Position numbers and translations under genes: made by a program | Notes under the pieces: generated by a model | Told to the model about the DNA's origin: nothing | The model's input: only the letters and a program-made list of their open reading frames with translations | The model's database searches: none | Source of the DNA: Zoroaster sp. YZ-2022 | Taxonomy: Eukaryota; Echinodermata; Asteroidea; Forcipulatida; Zoroasteridae | NCBI GenBank assembly: GCA_029582265.1 | Contig: CM055828.1 | Coordinates: 17,433,430 to 17,497,429, forward strand | DNA length: 64,000 nt | Direction of reading: 5' to 3' | Part shown: piece after piece, positions 53,770-63,564 of the stretch | Position numbering within the stretch: the stretch's first letter is position 1 | Layout of the letters: every line of letters begins with the position of its first letter

Positions 53770-54165
53770 GTAATTGAATAGATTATTTTTCAACTTGAAA
53801 GCAGGATATTTGTAGCTACAAAATCACAGTAAAATATGAACATTTTCGAATATGTTAAGTCAAAATATCTTACTCTGTGCAAATTATTTAATTTAAAATC
53901 CAGAATCCTTTCTGTTGACTAATTTGCTTGTACATTTGAATTTAAGAACAAAACAAATTCTTTCACTCACTTTGAAATATGTTATTTTTTTATTTTTTTA
54001 AATCTTAATCCTGTGTGATAGGCTCACTAGTTGCTTTTACATTGATTTTATTTTTGTCACCATACACACTGCCTATCCATTGAGAATGGTGTTACTGTTA
54101 AATATTCCACCAGTTTTGACAGTATCAGCATTCCAATAATTTAACCATTTCCTCATTCTGTGCAG

Positions 54166-54261
54166 GACGGCGATATGTAAGGTGGACACCTCAACGGACG
54201 AGCTTGGTGACAGAGTTTTTTGAAGATTATATGACTGGAAAGGCCACAAAACAGCTTCCAG
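54166..54261 (+). CDS. Candidate exon, SANT/Myb-like helix
   Basis: Acceptor TGTGCAG ends at 54165 and donor GTATTG starts at 54262. Joined in phase 1 to the exon before, it reads RRYVRWTPQRTSLVTEFFED and then YMTGKATKQLPG. The W-T-x-x-E/R pattern and the LPG(K) ending resemble the first half of a SANT/Myb-like module seen in zinc-finger and recombinase-derived host proteins. The remaining exons would lie beyond the Polinton, outside the window. Confidence 0.45.
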
Positions 54262-54732
54262 GTATTGTAAATAATTTTTCTGTCTTAGAAGGTATTTCCT
54301 TGTTACGCTGGTGAATTGATTCAGGTCTCCCGCCAGTGTACACTTGCGTCGGCAGGAAATAATGAATGCCTCGGGTCACAACAACAAAACTTAAACAAGA
54401 GGTAGTGGTTGTAATTAAACAACCACAGAACTGTTCCCAAAATGTTTTTTAATTGTCTATAACTGATTGAGATCAAATTAGCATTAGCATTTGCAATTTT
54501 AGCATACCTTATTTTGTTCACTTGGTATATTGTAAAGAATCTTCTTGATAAATATTCAAGAATAAATTTAAAGATCTATCACATTACTTTGTCTAATTTA
54601 TTTTAATTTTGAAGATGATATACATTTAAATTAGTCTAGCAGAAAAAAATCATGAGCCTTTTACTGGAAAAAAAATGGAGAAAATGAATCTAAAACACCA
54701 CTTTCAACCTTGCTGCTTCAACCGAACGCAAT

Positions 54733-55032
54733 ACAGCCGTCAGAATGATGACGACATCGTACGGCTTCATCGATTAGACAAACAGCCATCAGAATGATGA
54801 TGTCATCGTACGGCTTCATCGATTAGACAAAACAGCCGTCACAATGATGACGTCATCGTACAGCTTCATCGATTAGACAAAACAGCCGTCACAATGATGA
54901 CGTCATCGTACAGCTTCATTGATTAGACAAAACAGCCGTCAGAATGATGATGTTATCGTACGGCTTCATCGATTAGACAAAACAGCCGTCACAATGATGA
55001 CGTCATCGTACAGCCTCATCGATTAGACGACT
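54733..55032. repeat. Six-unit 50-bp tandem repeat with TGACGTCA palindrome
   Basis: The unit runs CAGCCGTCAGAATGATGACG, then TCATCGTACGGC, then TTCATCGATTAGACAAAA, with spacing 49-50. Most units contain GATGACGTCATC, a perfect 12-bp palindrome holding the CREB/ATF site core. It lies ~100 bp before the polymerase gene of the Polinton-like element and may be part of that element's terminal region. Confidence 0.88.
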
Positions 55033-55109
55033 ATTGTATTATATTACACAACATTGTTACATCACTAATTATATTAAAGGTAGGCTAAATAAAATTTTAG
55101 CACTGCCAG

Positions 55110-58100
55110 TCATCTGAACGATGAGTGCCGTACGATAAATTTAGCCGAATTGAGAGAGCGTATAGCGGTTGAAAATATTGAGCTACCACAACGCGGCGCG
55201 GGAGCGAGAGCGCAGTTGATAAAAAAGACTACATCGCCGCTATTAAAAGGTTTCACAACCGAGAAGAAGAGTTGAGATTTAAACCTCCTATTAGTGGTGG
55301 TAGATATTTACGCGAACGAATAATGATTGTTCCGATGAATCACAGCAAAGAAAAAGATTTAAATATATTTTACCGAGCGGTAAAACCAAAGATAATCACC
55401 AAGTTAGCTTTAGACTTGAAAGAATTTACCGCGTTCAAGTTTATGATATTTATACGAGTTAAATTACATAAAGAAAAATTAGACGGCACGATCGATTTTG
55501 CCGAACCAAGTTTTCATAATAATAAGCAAATTGTTTTATTGAATTTAGATGATATCGAAAACATACTCGATACTGTTTTTTCACAAATTCAAGAGGCTTT
55601 AGAAAAATGGACTCAAAAGGGCAGCGGATGGGAAATAGATCGTATCGTAGATATGAATCTCACTATCGCAAAATATCAACCTTTGAGAGGCGGTTCTTAT
55701 ATCGAGCTATGCGACTACATAAAAAATAAAAAAGCGTGCATTAACGTACAAAACAAAGACGACGATTGTTTGCGGTGGGCTCTTCGCAGCGCTCTTTTTC
55801 CCGTGAAAAAGGATGGTGATAGAACGAGTAAATACCCGATTGAAGACGGTTTAAATTTTAATAATATCGATGCTCCTACACCAATAAATCAAATTAAGCG
55901 AGTAGAGAAACAAAACAATATAGCGATAAATGTTTTTGGTTGTGAATCAAAAACGATTCTAGTTTACAAACTTAGTGATCAACCAGCGGAGCTGGATCGC
56001 ATAAATTTATTATTGATTAACGATGAAGAAGCTAGATCTCACTACGTTTATATAAAAGACGTGAATAAATTACTTTACGATCAAACGAATCACAAAGAAC
56101 GTAAACATTTTTGTTTGAGATGTTTACAGGGTTTTTCAGCAAAAACGTATCTCGAAAATCACGTAAAATGTGCAAGGAATAAACGACAGACCGACGACAG
56201 TCGTGATGCCGGAAAAGTGTAAAAACGATACGGTTAAATTTATAAATTTTCATAAAAAGATGCGAGTTCCTTTCGTAATATACGCCGATTTTGAAAGTAT
56301 TATTAAAAATGTTGTAGATGTAAACTCTACGAGTACTACAAAACTACAAGAACACGTCGTTTGCGGTTATTCGTATATTAGAGTTCGTTGCGACGGTGAA
56401 ACTAGCGAACCCATCGTTTACAGAGGAGAAGATGCGGCTGAACACTTTTTAATTGAATTAGAAAAAGAAGAAGAAAAGATTAACGAGATATTTAAAAACC
56501 CTGAAAAATTAAACATGACTAAAGAAAATGTAGAAGATTACAACTCTGCTAGCGAGTGTTGGATATGCGAAAAGACATTTTTTAGAGACGCTGACGGCAA
56601 GTTTACAAAAGTAAGAGATCATTGTCACATTACTGAAAAGTATAGAGGCGCGGCGCATAATTATTGTAATTTAAAACTAAGTTTAAAACCAAACAGAACT
56701 TTTATTCCGGTTGTATTTCATAATTTGCGAGGATACGACTCTCATCTCATTATGCAGGCCGCGAGTCAAACGACGGGAAATCTAACGTGTATTCCAAACA
56801 ATATCGAAAAATATATTTCTTTTTCAATAGGGCAACTACGATTTATAGACAGCGCTCAATTTTTATTGGCGTCGTTGGATAAACTCGTAAAATCAAACGA
56901 TTCTTTTCCGATTACAACTAAACTCGAACCCTCCTCCGAAAAAATTTAATCTGTTAAAAAGCAAGGGTATTTATCCTTACGAGTACATGGATAGTTTTGA
57001 AAATTTAAAGAGACGCGTCTTCCTCTTATATCTGCTTTTACAGTAGTTTACCAACACATTACCAAAGAACAATACGAGCACGCAAAGAATGTATTTTGTA
57101 CCTTTGATTGTAAAAATTTAGGAGACTATCACGATTTATACGTGCGTTCCGATACTTGCTTATTGGCGGACGTATTTGAAAATTTTCGCGCTACTTGCAT
57201 GAAACAATACGATTTAGATCCGGCTAATTATTATACTAGTCCCGGTCTGAGTTGGGACGCTTTATTAAAACATTCGAAACAAACTTTAGAAATGCTCACA
57301 GACGTTGACATGCATTTGTTTATTGAGAAAGGTACGCGAGGAGGAACGTGTATGGCGAGTAAACGATACGCTAAAGCGAATAATGTTTACTTGGACGACT
57401 ACGACGAATCGAAACCATCGAGTTACATTACGTATTTAGACGCGCGAATAATTTATACGGCTACGCGATGAGTCAACCTTTACCGACGGGTAATTTTAAA
57501 TGGATGACGAGTAAACAAATAGACAAACTCGAGAGCGATGGATTAAAGCGAAACAAAGGATGTATTTTAGAAGTCGATTTACAATATCCAACTATTTTAC
57601 ACGATTCTCACAACGCGTTTCCACTTGCGCCAGAGTCTTTAGTGGTGCCGAAAGAATGGATGAGCGACTATCAAAAGAATTTACTAAACGACAAACCGGC
57701 TCCAAACGTCGTAAAATTAGTTCCAAATTTATACGAAAAAAAAAACTACGTGCTTCATTATCGTAATTTGCGATTGTATTTACAACTCGGTATGAAACTA
57801 ACTAAAATTCATCGCGTATTAGAATTTGACGAATCGTGTTGGATGAAATCGTACATTGATAAAAACACTCAACTTAGAAAACTCGCGACGAGCGATTTTG
57901 AAAAAGACTTGTTTAAACTCATGAACAATTCAGTTTTTGGAAAAACGATGGAAAATGTACGAAAACGCGTCAACGTAAATTTGAAGCGGTTAAACAATGA
58001 AAAGCGGAAAATCAAATTAAAAGACTCATCGCTAAACCAAATTTTGCAGAGGCGAGGATTTTCGATAACGATCTAGTAGCGATTCACATGCACAAAACAA

Positions 58101-58703
58101 AACTCATTCTCAACGGCCCAGTTTACGTAGGAATGAGCGTACTGGATTTATCTAAACATTTAATGTATGATTTTTTATTACAATCAATTAAAGAAGAAAT
58201 ACGGTGAGAGGTGTGAGTTGGTATACACGGATACAGACAGCTTGTTGTTGGAAATTAAAACTCGAGATGTTTTTAAAGATATGAAAAAAGACAAGCATTT
58301 ATACGATTTTAGTAACTATAAACGAGATCATTTTCATTTTCTGAAGAAAATAAACAAGTGATCGGTAAATGAAAGACGAGACCGCGGGAACTCTAATCTC
58401 CGAAGTTGTTTGTTTGAGACCCAAAATGTATTCGATACTTTTATCGGACGAAAAATAAATAAGAAAAGCTAAAGGAGTTAAAAAACAAGTTTTAGAACAA
58501 TATATTAAACACGACCGTTATAAACAAGTTTTATCTCTGAAAATACTCTACATCACCCTATGAATTTTATCAGGCATGAAAAACATCGACTATATACAAC
58601 TCGAATAAATATAATATCGCTATCACCTTTAGACACGAAGAGACACATTTTAGAAGACGGAATAGTCACTCACGCTTACGGTCACTATAGCCTTAACGTT
58701 TAA
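55110..58703 (+). pseudogene. polB: Protein-primed family B DNA polymerase, multiple frame breaks
   Basis: Replicates the element from a protein primer. The first readable piece (about 55140-55230) fits a SAP helix-extension-helix (NLAELRERIA, LPQRGAGARAQL). The ORF 55272-56222 is the N-terminal region, ending in a zinc-finger-like HFCLRCLQGFSAKTYLENH. ORF 56170-56949 has exonuclease motif I (YADFES), a Cys/His cluster of endonuclease-VII type (CWICEKTF, RDHCHITEKYRG) and exonuclease motif II (FHNLRGYDSHLI). ORF 57142-57471 has exonuclease motif III surroundings; its end lies in the polymerase motif A region, where the frame changes near 57455. ORF 57468-58076 has motif B (LFKLMNNSVFGKTM). 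ORF 58167-58361 has motif C (YTDTDSLLL). The C-terminal part to the stop at 58701 is again split. Breaks fall near 55235, 56216, 56950-57140, 57455, 58070-58160 and 58360-58450. Confidence 0.85.
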
Positions 58704-58750
58704 CAACAATTACAACTATTGTGTGAGATTACGATTACGATTACGATCTC

Positions 58751-59728
58751 TTACGGCATGATTGGAGGATTTTCTGTATCTCGAGGAATAATTTGTAATT
58801 CTTCTTTGACAAACCTACGAGCGGGACCCGCTTCTAAATAATACAAGATGGGTTGATTCGCACCTTTAATAGTTTTAGATATTCTATATACCGCTATACT
58901 CCATATAGGGTCGGTCGCGCGGCGTCTCGTATCTTTTTCAGCTTCACCGGGCGCGTATAAATACCGAACTACGCTGTTGTTTGGGATTCTTTTTTCATTC
59001 TTTACAACAGATGGTGAGGCCGGATTTTGCTCGACACTACATAGTTTAATCGCGTCTTTAGGTTTCAAATTAATTAGTCGCGTCGTCTCGTTGTTTAACG
59101 CTTACGACCTAGAGGTAATCTTTTAACCCATTCTCTGTTTCGTATCGGTCGCTATTTCTTGCGCGTATTGATGTGAAAATAATCTTTCACTCAAAGTTCT
59201 ATTAAATCGCTCCACTATACCCTGAGCTCTATGATTACCAGCTTCACTTTTGTATTACAACATTATGTTTACTCATCAATACGTTGACGCTACTCATGAA
59301 TTATTTTCCAGGATCGACTTTTATAATTTTAGGCCAAGACAGTAACGAACGTTTATAAATTTTCTCAAACGCGTTACCAACTTGCGTAGCTGTTTTATCG
59401 GTTAACGGTTGTGCTTCTTTAAATCTACTGGCTTCATCTACGACGGTTAACGAGTATTTGTATGTCTTTTATTTATAATATCGTGCGGAAGAAACAGTAA
59501 ATCTGCTTGATGAACCTCATTCGGTTTTCCAAACGTACTATTTGATGAAGTTGGTCTTGAATATATTTAGGATAGGGCAAATAAATTTGCCACAGCGCTT
59601 GCTTTTTATCCACCGTCGAACTATTTTTACATTTACTTTGTAGATTTAGCTAGCTTGCTGATAGCGTCGAGACCTTTGTAATATCCTCGCGGACTATAAT
59701 AAGCGTTTGAAAGTTTTAGCTCATTCAT
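58751..59728 (-). pseudogene. Retrovirus-like (rve) integrase, decayed
   Basis: Inserts the element into the host genome. Minus-strand start MNELKLSNAYYSPRGYYKG at 59728. Broken pieces then show EVHQADLLFLPHD (first catalytic Asp of the DDE core), YTVVDEASRFKEAQPLT (second Asp region) and IVERFNRTLSERLF (Glu helix). The last ORF (59068-58751) carries the C-terminal module VRYLYAPGEAEKDTRRRATD and PIWSIAVYRI. At least four stops or frame changes lie between 59070 and 59650. It is convergent with the polymerase gene, with 47 bp between the two stops. Confidence 0.75.
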
Positions 59729-59729
59729 T

Positions 59730-59999
59730 TTAATATTGTACAAACATATTTTTATTCATTAGATTTTTAGGCATGAGCGAATCTGGTAAAATTCCTTGTT
59801 TAACTAACGCCATTTGAGTTCCACCGGCTAATGCGACCGTCACGGTGAGTTTTAATCCGTCTTTTATACTAAACTTTCCCAAGTTGGCTGGTTCTACGCT
59901 TAATACTTTTTTACCGATCATGCTGTATAAAACTATAAAAACTCCAAAAACGACGCTTTTGTAAAGCGAATCGGCGATTGTTTTCGGCTCTATTGGCAT
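59730..59999 (-). CDS. Small two-helix membrane protein of the Polinton-like element
   Basis: 89 residues starting MPIEPKTIADSLYKS. Hydrophobic segments at about residues 15-32 (VVFGVFIVLYSMIG) and 50-62 (LTVTVALAGGTQM) are separated by PANLGKFSIKDGLK. It is intact and lies directly upstream of the integrase start, probably co-transcribed with it. Proteins of this shape occur at the same place in invertebrate Polinton-like elements, as I recall the family; their role is unknown to me, and a virion membrane or minor capsid role is only a guess. Confidence 0.7.
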   Translation of the reverse strand: MPIEPKTIADSLYKSVVFGVFIVLYSMIGKKVLSVEPANLGKFSIKDGLKLTVTVALAGGTQMALVKQGILPDSLMPKNLMNKNMFVQY

Positions 60000-60047
60000 T
60001 GAAGACCTATTTATAGTTATTTAATATAATATTTAAAACAAAAACTT

Positions 60048-60464
60048 TTATTCCATTTCAAAAACAATGAGTTCTCTCGTGGTAGGCGGTGAAACGCTAG
60101 CGAGTTTAACGGGTTCGTTTTTAAATGCCAGTTCTCTAATCGTAGTTGGTTCTGCTTCACTCTGTCTAAACAAGAAATAAGCGATACCTCCAATAGCTAA
60201 ACCAATAGCTATATAGACAAAATAGCTCGTTCCATTGCTCGTCGAGTTGTTTTCTTTATAACTAGACGCTTCTTCGCTATCGCGAGACGTTTTAACGCTT
60301 TTCGAGGGTTTAGCGAGTTGTAGTTTTTTCTTTTTGTTAATTTCGGCTAGTCTTTTTCCAGCCGCGACTCTGTTTGGGTTTTTTGGTTTAGTCGCTGGTT
60401 GGGTTACGGTCTTCGGCGTTGAAGTTTGCGGTTCCGGTTGCGCAATCTGCTCGTTGGTTTCCAT
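60048..60464 (-). CDS. Basic protein with single transmembrane segment
   Basis: 138 residues. A Pro/Thr/Gln-rich start (METNEQIAQPEPQTSTPK) is followed by a strongly basic stretch (NPNRVAAGKRLAEINKKKKL, residues 29-48), then a hydrophobic helix (YFVYIAIGLAIGGIAYFLF, residues 81-99) and a 39-residue tail. Its first 77 bp overlap the end of the next gene upstream (60388-60978) in a different frame, an economy typical of virus-like elements. Intact. A DNA- or core-binding membrane-anchored structural protein is plausible but not shown. Confidence 0.7.
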   Translation of the reverse strand: METNEQIAQPEPQTSTPKTVTQPATKPKNPNRVAAGKRLAEINKKKKLQLAKPSKSVKTSRDSEEASSYKENNSTSNGTSYFVYIAIGLAIGGIAYFLFRQSEAEPTTIRELAFKNEPVKLASVSPPTTRELIVFEME

Positions 60465-60978
60465 CGCTTTTATTATCTACACAAGATTCTTCTTTTCTTT
60501 TTAAATGTTTTGCCGTAATTAGCGAAGCGCTGAGCGGAGCGATCAACATACCGTACTTGTAATATATTTCACACGCTACGGTAGAAAGCATGCTCGAAAT
60601 GAACGGATCTTTTTCTAAATCTGAAATTAATTTACCTTCATCATCAATTTGAAATTTATGACCGTACAAATCTATACGATTTAAACTAAGTCCTAATAGT
60701 TTAGCGTATAGCGTTATAATAGCGCTACCTAAAGACTGAGTAATATCGCGACCTAATTTAGTTTCGTATTGCGTGTGTAGCGCGTTTCGCTCTTTGGTAG
60801 ACAAAGCTTCAATATCGCTAACGCTTAGTTCTTTTCCGAAAAACTTGCTCGAATCTCCCCCAACTACAACCGATAAAAGACGTATTTTTTGTTTCAACGA
60901 CGTATCATCGTTAGTATTGTCATCGTCCGCGAGTGTCGTCTGTGGATTTTCGTTTAATAGTTTATGTACTTCTTCCAT
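60388..60978 (-). CDS. Conserved hypothetical protein of the Polinton-like element
   Basis: 196 residues, intact. Starts MEEVHKLLNENPQTTLADDD. The middle is helical (SVSDIEALSTKERNALHTQY, RDITQSLGSAIITLYAKLL), and a moderately hydrophobic segment (YKYGMLIAPLSASLITAKHL) lies near residue 140. The Lys/Asp-rich C-terminus overlaps the start of the next gene. I do not recognise a domain; position and intactness suggest a structural or assembly role. Confidence 0.65.
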   Translation of the reverse strand: MEEVHKLLNENPQTTLADDDNTNDDTSLKQKIRLLSVVVGGDSSKFFGKELSVSDIEALSTKERNALHTQYETKLGRDITQSLGSAIITLYAKLLGLSLNRIDLYGHKFQIDDEGKLISDLEKDPFISSMLSTVACEIYYKYGMLIAPLSASLITAKHLKRKEESCVDNKSDGNQRADCATGTANFNAEDRNPTSD

Positions 60979-61002
60979 TTATTATACGTATTTATAGAAT
61001 AA

Positions 61003-61281
61003 TCAGTTAAATTTATTTAAAAAATATAGAAACCAATAATTAATTTTAGATAACCCATCATCGTTTAAAAGTTTGTTAAGATTAAACATTAGATCTTTTA
61101 CTAGTTCATCATCTATACTATTAAATAAACCTTTTACTTTTTCAGTATTCTCGTTTAAAACTTGTACTAGTTTTTTTCTTTCTTTTTCAGTATTGAGAAG
61201 TTGGTTAAGATTATGTATAAAATCATTTACTCGTTCGGTAGATATATTCGTAAATATAACTTGCACTCGTTCAGCATTCAT
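61003..61281 (-). CDS. Small helical repeat protein
   Basis: 92 residues starting MNAERVQVIFTNISTERVND. Two copies of a helical motif, DFIHNLNQLLNTEKE and DLMFNLNKLLNDDG, lie about 40 residues apart, giving a duplicated helix pair. It lies 24 bp upstream of the next gene's start codon. Function unknown. Its start region abuts the minisatellite at 61329-61511. Confidence 0.55.
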   Translation of the reverse strand: MNAERVQVIFTNISTERVNDFIHNLNQLLNTEKERKKLVQVLNENTEKVKGLFNSIDDELVKDLMFNLNKLLNDDGLSKINYWFLYFLNKFN

Positions 61282-61328
61282 ATTTATAAATAGATTTTAT
61301 AATATTTATTAAAATACGAGGCAACTCT

Positions 61329-61511
61329 ATGAGTAACCTGTGGGTAACCCTATGGGTAATTACTAACGACCTATGGACAATTGCTCTTAACCTATGGGTA
61401 ATTACTAACAACCCAAGGCAATTGCTGAGTAACCTATGGGTAATTACTAACGACCTATGGACAATTGCTCTTAACCTGTGGGTAATTGCCCTTAACCTGT
61501 GGGTAACCTGT
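61329..61511. repeat. Minisatellite inside the Polinton-like element
   Basis: Units of CTATGGGTAATTACTAACGA, CCTATGGACAATTGCTCTTAA and CCTGTGGGTAATTGCCC alternate every ~22 bp, about eight in all. They read through in one plus-strand frame (NLWVITNDLWTIALNLW). It separates the ATPase from the small helical gene. Confidence 0.85.
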
Positions 61512-61530
61512 GGGGGGATCGCTCACGACC

Positions 61531-62127
61531 TTAGTCGCGTATTTCATAATCGGTAGGCTGATCCGTTTTTAAAATCAACTTGCGATGTAGAACTCGTTTT
61601 AGTTGCTCGCGCGCTCGCTCTCGTAGCTCAGCAGTTGGAATAACATCATTTTCTCTAAGACAATTCTCGTACGAGTCTCTATCTTTACAATAAAATAAAC
61701 ACACCCATTTGAGTTGTTCTCTAAAATCTTTCAATACGCTATTATATTTTTGCGAAAGAATCCAACAGCTGTGTTTAACGTGTCTTCCGCTAAAAGCCAA
61801 TTTATTATTCTCGTCGTATTTTTTATAATGCAACTGTTTATTAGCGCTGCAATCGTCTATAATAAACAACGTTTCCTCAGATTTGAAAGCGTCGCTATAA
61901 ATTTGTATAGCCCTATTCAGCGATATGTCGTTTAAATCGTTAACGTGTACGTTATTGTCGTTTAGAACCCATTTTCTATTTTTGTACGTATCGTTGTCGA
62001 AGATGGTGGGGCATAGTATAACAATATTTTTAAAATATTCTTTTTCTAATAAATTTAAAACAAATTCAGTTTTTCCGCACCCCGTTTGTCCGCAAATTAA
62101 TGCGGCGTGTGGATATTTAGGCAACAT
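61531..62127 (-). CDS. FtsK/HerA-type genome-packaging ATPase
   Basis: 198 residues, intact. It pumps the element's DNA into capsids in the virus-like model of Polintons. Walker A GQTGCGKT is at residues 13-20 and Walker B LFIIDD at 87-92. A downstream CWILSQKYNSV carries the Gln typical of the A32-like packaging ATPases. Its length matches the compact ATPases of Polintons. It starts 63 bp beyond the capsid gene stop, so the two are probably one transcription unit. Confidence 0.88.
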   Translation of the reverse strand: MLPKYPHAALICGQTGCGKTEFVLNLLEKEYFKNIVILCPTIFDNDTYKNRKWVLNDNNVHVNDLNDISLNRAIQIYSDAFKSEETLFIIDDCSANKQLHYKKYDENNKLAFSGRHVKHSCWILSQKYNSVLKDFREQLKWVCLFYCKDRDSYENCLRENDVIPTAELRERAREQLKRVLHRKLILKTDQPTDYEIRD

Positions 62128-62189
62128 TTTCTTTTAATATTAGGCGTTTTTTTAAATATCACGCTATCGTTTAAATTGAGTCTCTAATT

Positions 62190-63468
62190 TTAATAATCGA
62201 CAGATTCAAAACGCCCGTTTCTTATATTTAATTGCGCGTCCATGATAATAAAAGTATACATGTTTAGTTCGCCCACATCTTCCGCTTCTTTTTCAATTTG
62301 AATAGTAATTCCTTCGGATAAGTTTTGTACTGTCTTCCGCTTCCGTGTAATTTATTGTCGGTGGTAGTTCTTAAATCTAAAAATAAACCGTATCGTTGGA
62401 GTAAATAATCAGCTTGTTTAACGTTTGATAAATTTAGAGCTTGTACGACTTGTATAGCGTGTTGTTGTTTTGAATCGCCGAAATATTTTGGAAATCTCTT
62501 CCCAATGTTGATACCTTTTCATTCCATGCGCGTAGAGTTGGTTAGGAACGCCTTCGATCGTAATTGAAACTTTTTTCGATTTTTGGATTATAAAATGTAT
62601 TGCTTTCTTTCGCGGTGGGTTCTCTGAATAAAAACAATATTCCTTTCATACTTTTTGCGGGAGTATTTAAATTTATATTCCACATTGTATCGCTTTTGTT
62701 GTACGGAGTCACGCTCTGTCTCAGTACACGATCGAATAATATACTCATTCTATTGTTGTATTGATTTTTAATCGTTCGAGCGAGTTCCGGCATATGAACT
62801 ACTTCAAATTCTAATGAAATTCCGCTTATGATATATTTCGCGTCATCGCCGGTGCTTTTAATCACGCTAGAAAATTTATTAAACACGAGTTCGTAAGTCA
62901 ATCGATCTCCGATGCCCGACTGATAGTAAGGTTGATGATCGGTCAACAATTCAAAATCCAGCGGAATGTAATATCTATTTTTATAAGCGTCCGCGATAGC
63001 TTAATTTTTTCCTCCGTTACCCGCGGGAACTTTATCGCTAGCGTCTATTCGCAATTTAGTTACGTTTGTATTTTCGATTCCTTGATACGCTAAATTTTCG
63101 CGTTGATCTTTAGTTAACCATTCGTCTTTGTAACAATTGAATACATCCGCGTCGTCTAATGAAAATATTTCATTTCCTTCCATTTTAATAATTATATGTT
63201 TTACGATCGCTCTACCTATATTTTGTACCAACGTTCTATTTTCATCATCCGTTGAAACGAGTTCTATATTGAAAGCCAATCGAGTTGTATTGGGGACGAT
63301 AACGTCGTTCATTGCTAAATTTGGAAAACGAACCGTCAACAATTGATTTTCGGTAATGGTGCTCGGATTATTTGTGATGACGACTTTTTGACGCAAACCT
63401 TTCACACCTCTCGGTTCTCTTATTCTCCTGTATGGATCGAGCGTATCTCCGTACATATTATTAGTCAT
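62190..63468 (-). pseudogene. Major capsid protein (hexon-like, double jelly-roll), frame-broken
   Basis: Builds the capsid in the viral form of these elements. The first ORF (63468-63001) starts MTNNMYGDTLDPYRR and has the N-terminal jelly-roll pattern VRFPNLAMNDVIVPNTTRLA, FNIEL and GNEIFSLDDADVFNCYKDEW; the frame is lost at an A-run near 63005. The second ORF (to 62542) has LTDHQPYYQSGIGDRLTYEL, the second jelly roll and KSMKGILFLFREPT. Two further shifts (near 62580 and 62480) lead to the C-terminus, which ends with a stop at 62190-62192. About 425 codons in all. Structural class is inferred from family pattern. Confidence 0.8.
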
Positions 63469-63564
63469 ATTTTATACCTGTAAATATAAAATATTTTATA
63501 AAAAAGTAAAACCTCTTGAATTTGTGAATAAATAATAAACAAATTGTTTTGTTGTTAAATATAA
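63469..63564. promoter_or_regulatory. AT-rich divergent intergenic region
   Basis: Ninety-six bases between the divergent capsid (minus) and 63565 (plus) genes. It contains TATAAAATATTTTATAAAAA, giving TATA-like boxes for both directions. Probably a shared late-type promoter; inference from arrangement. Confidence 0.45.
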
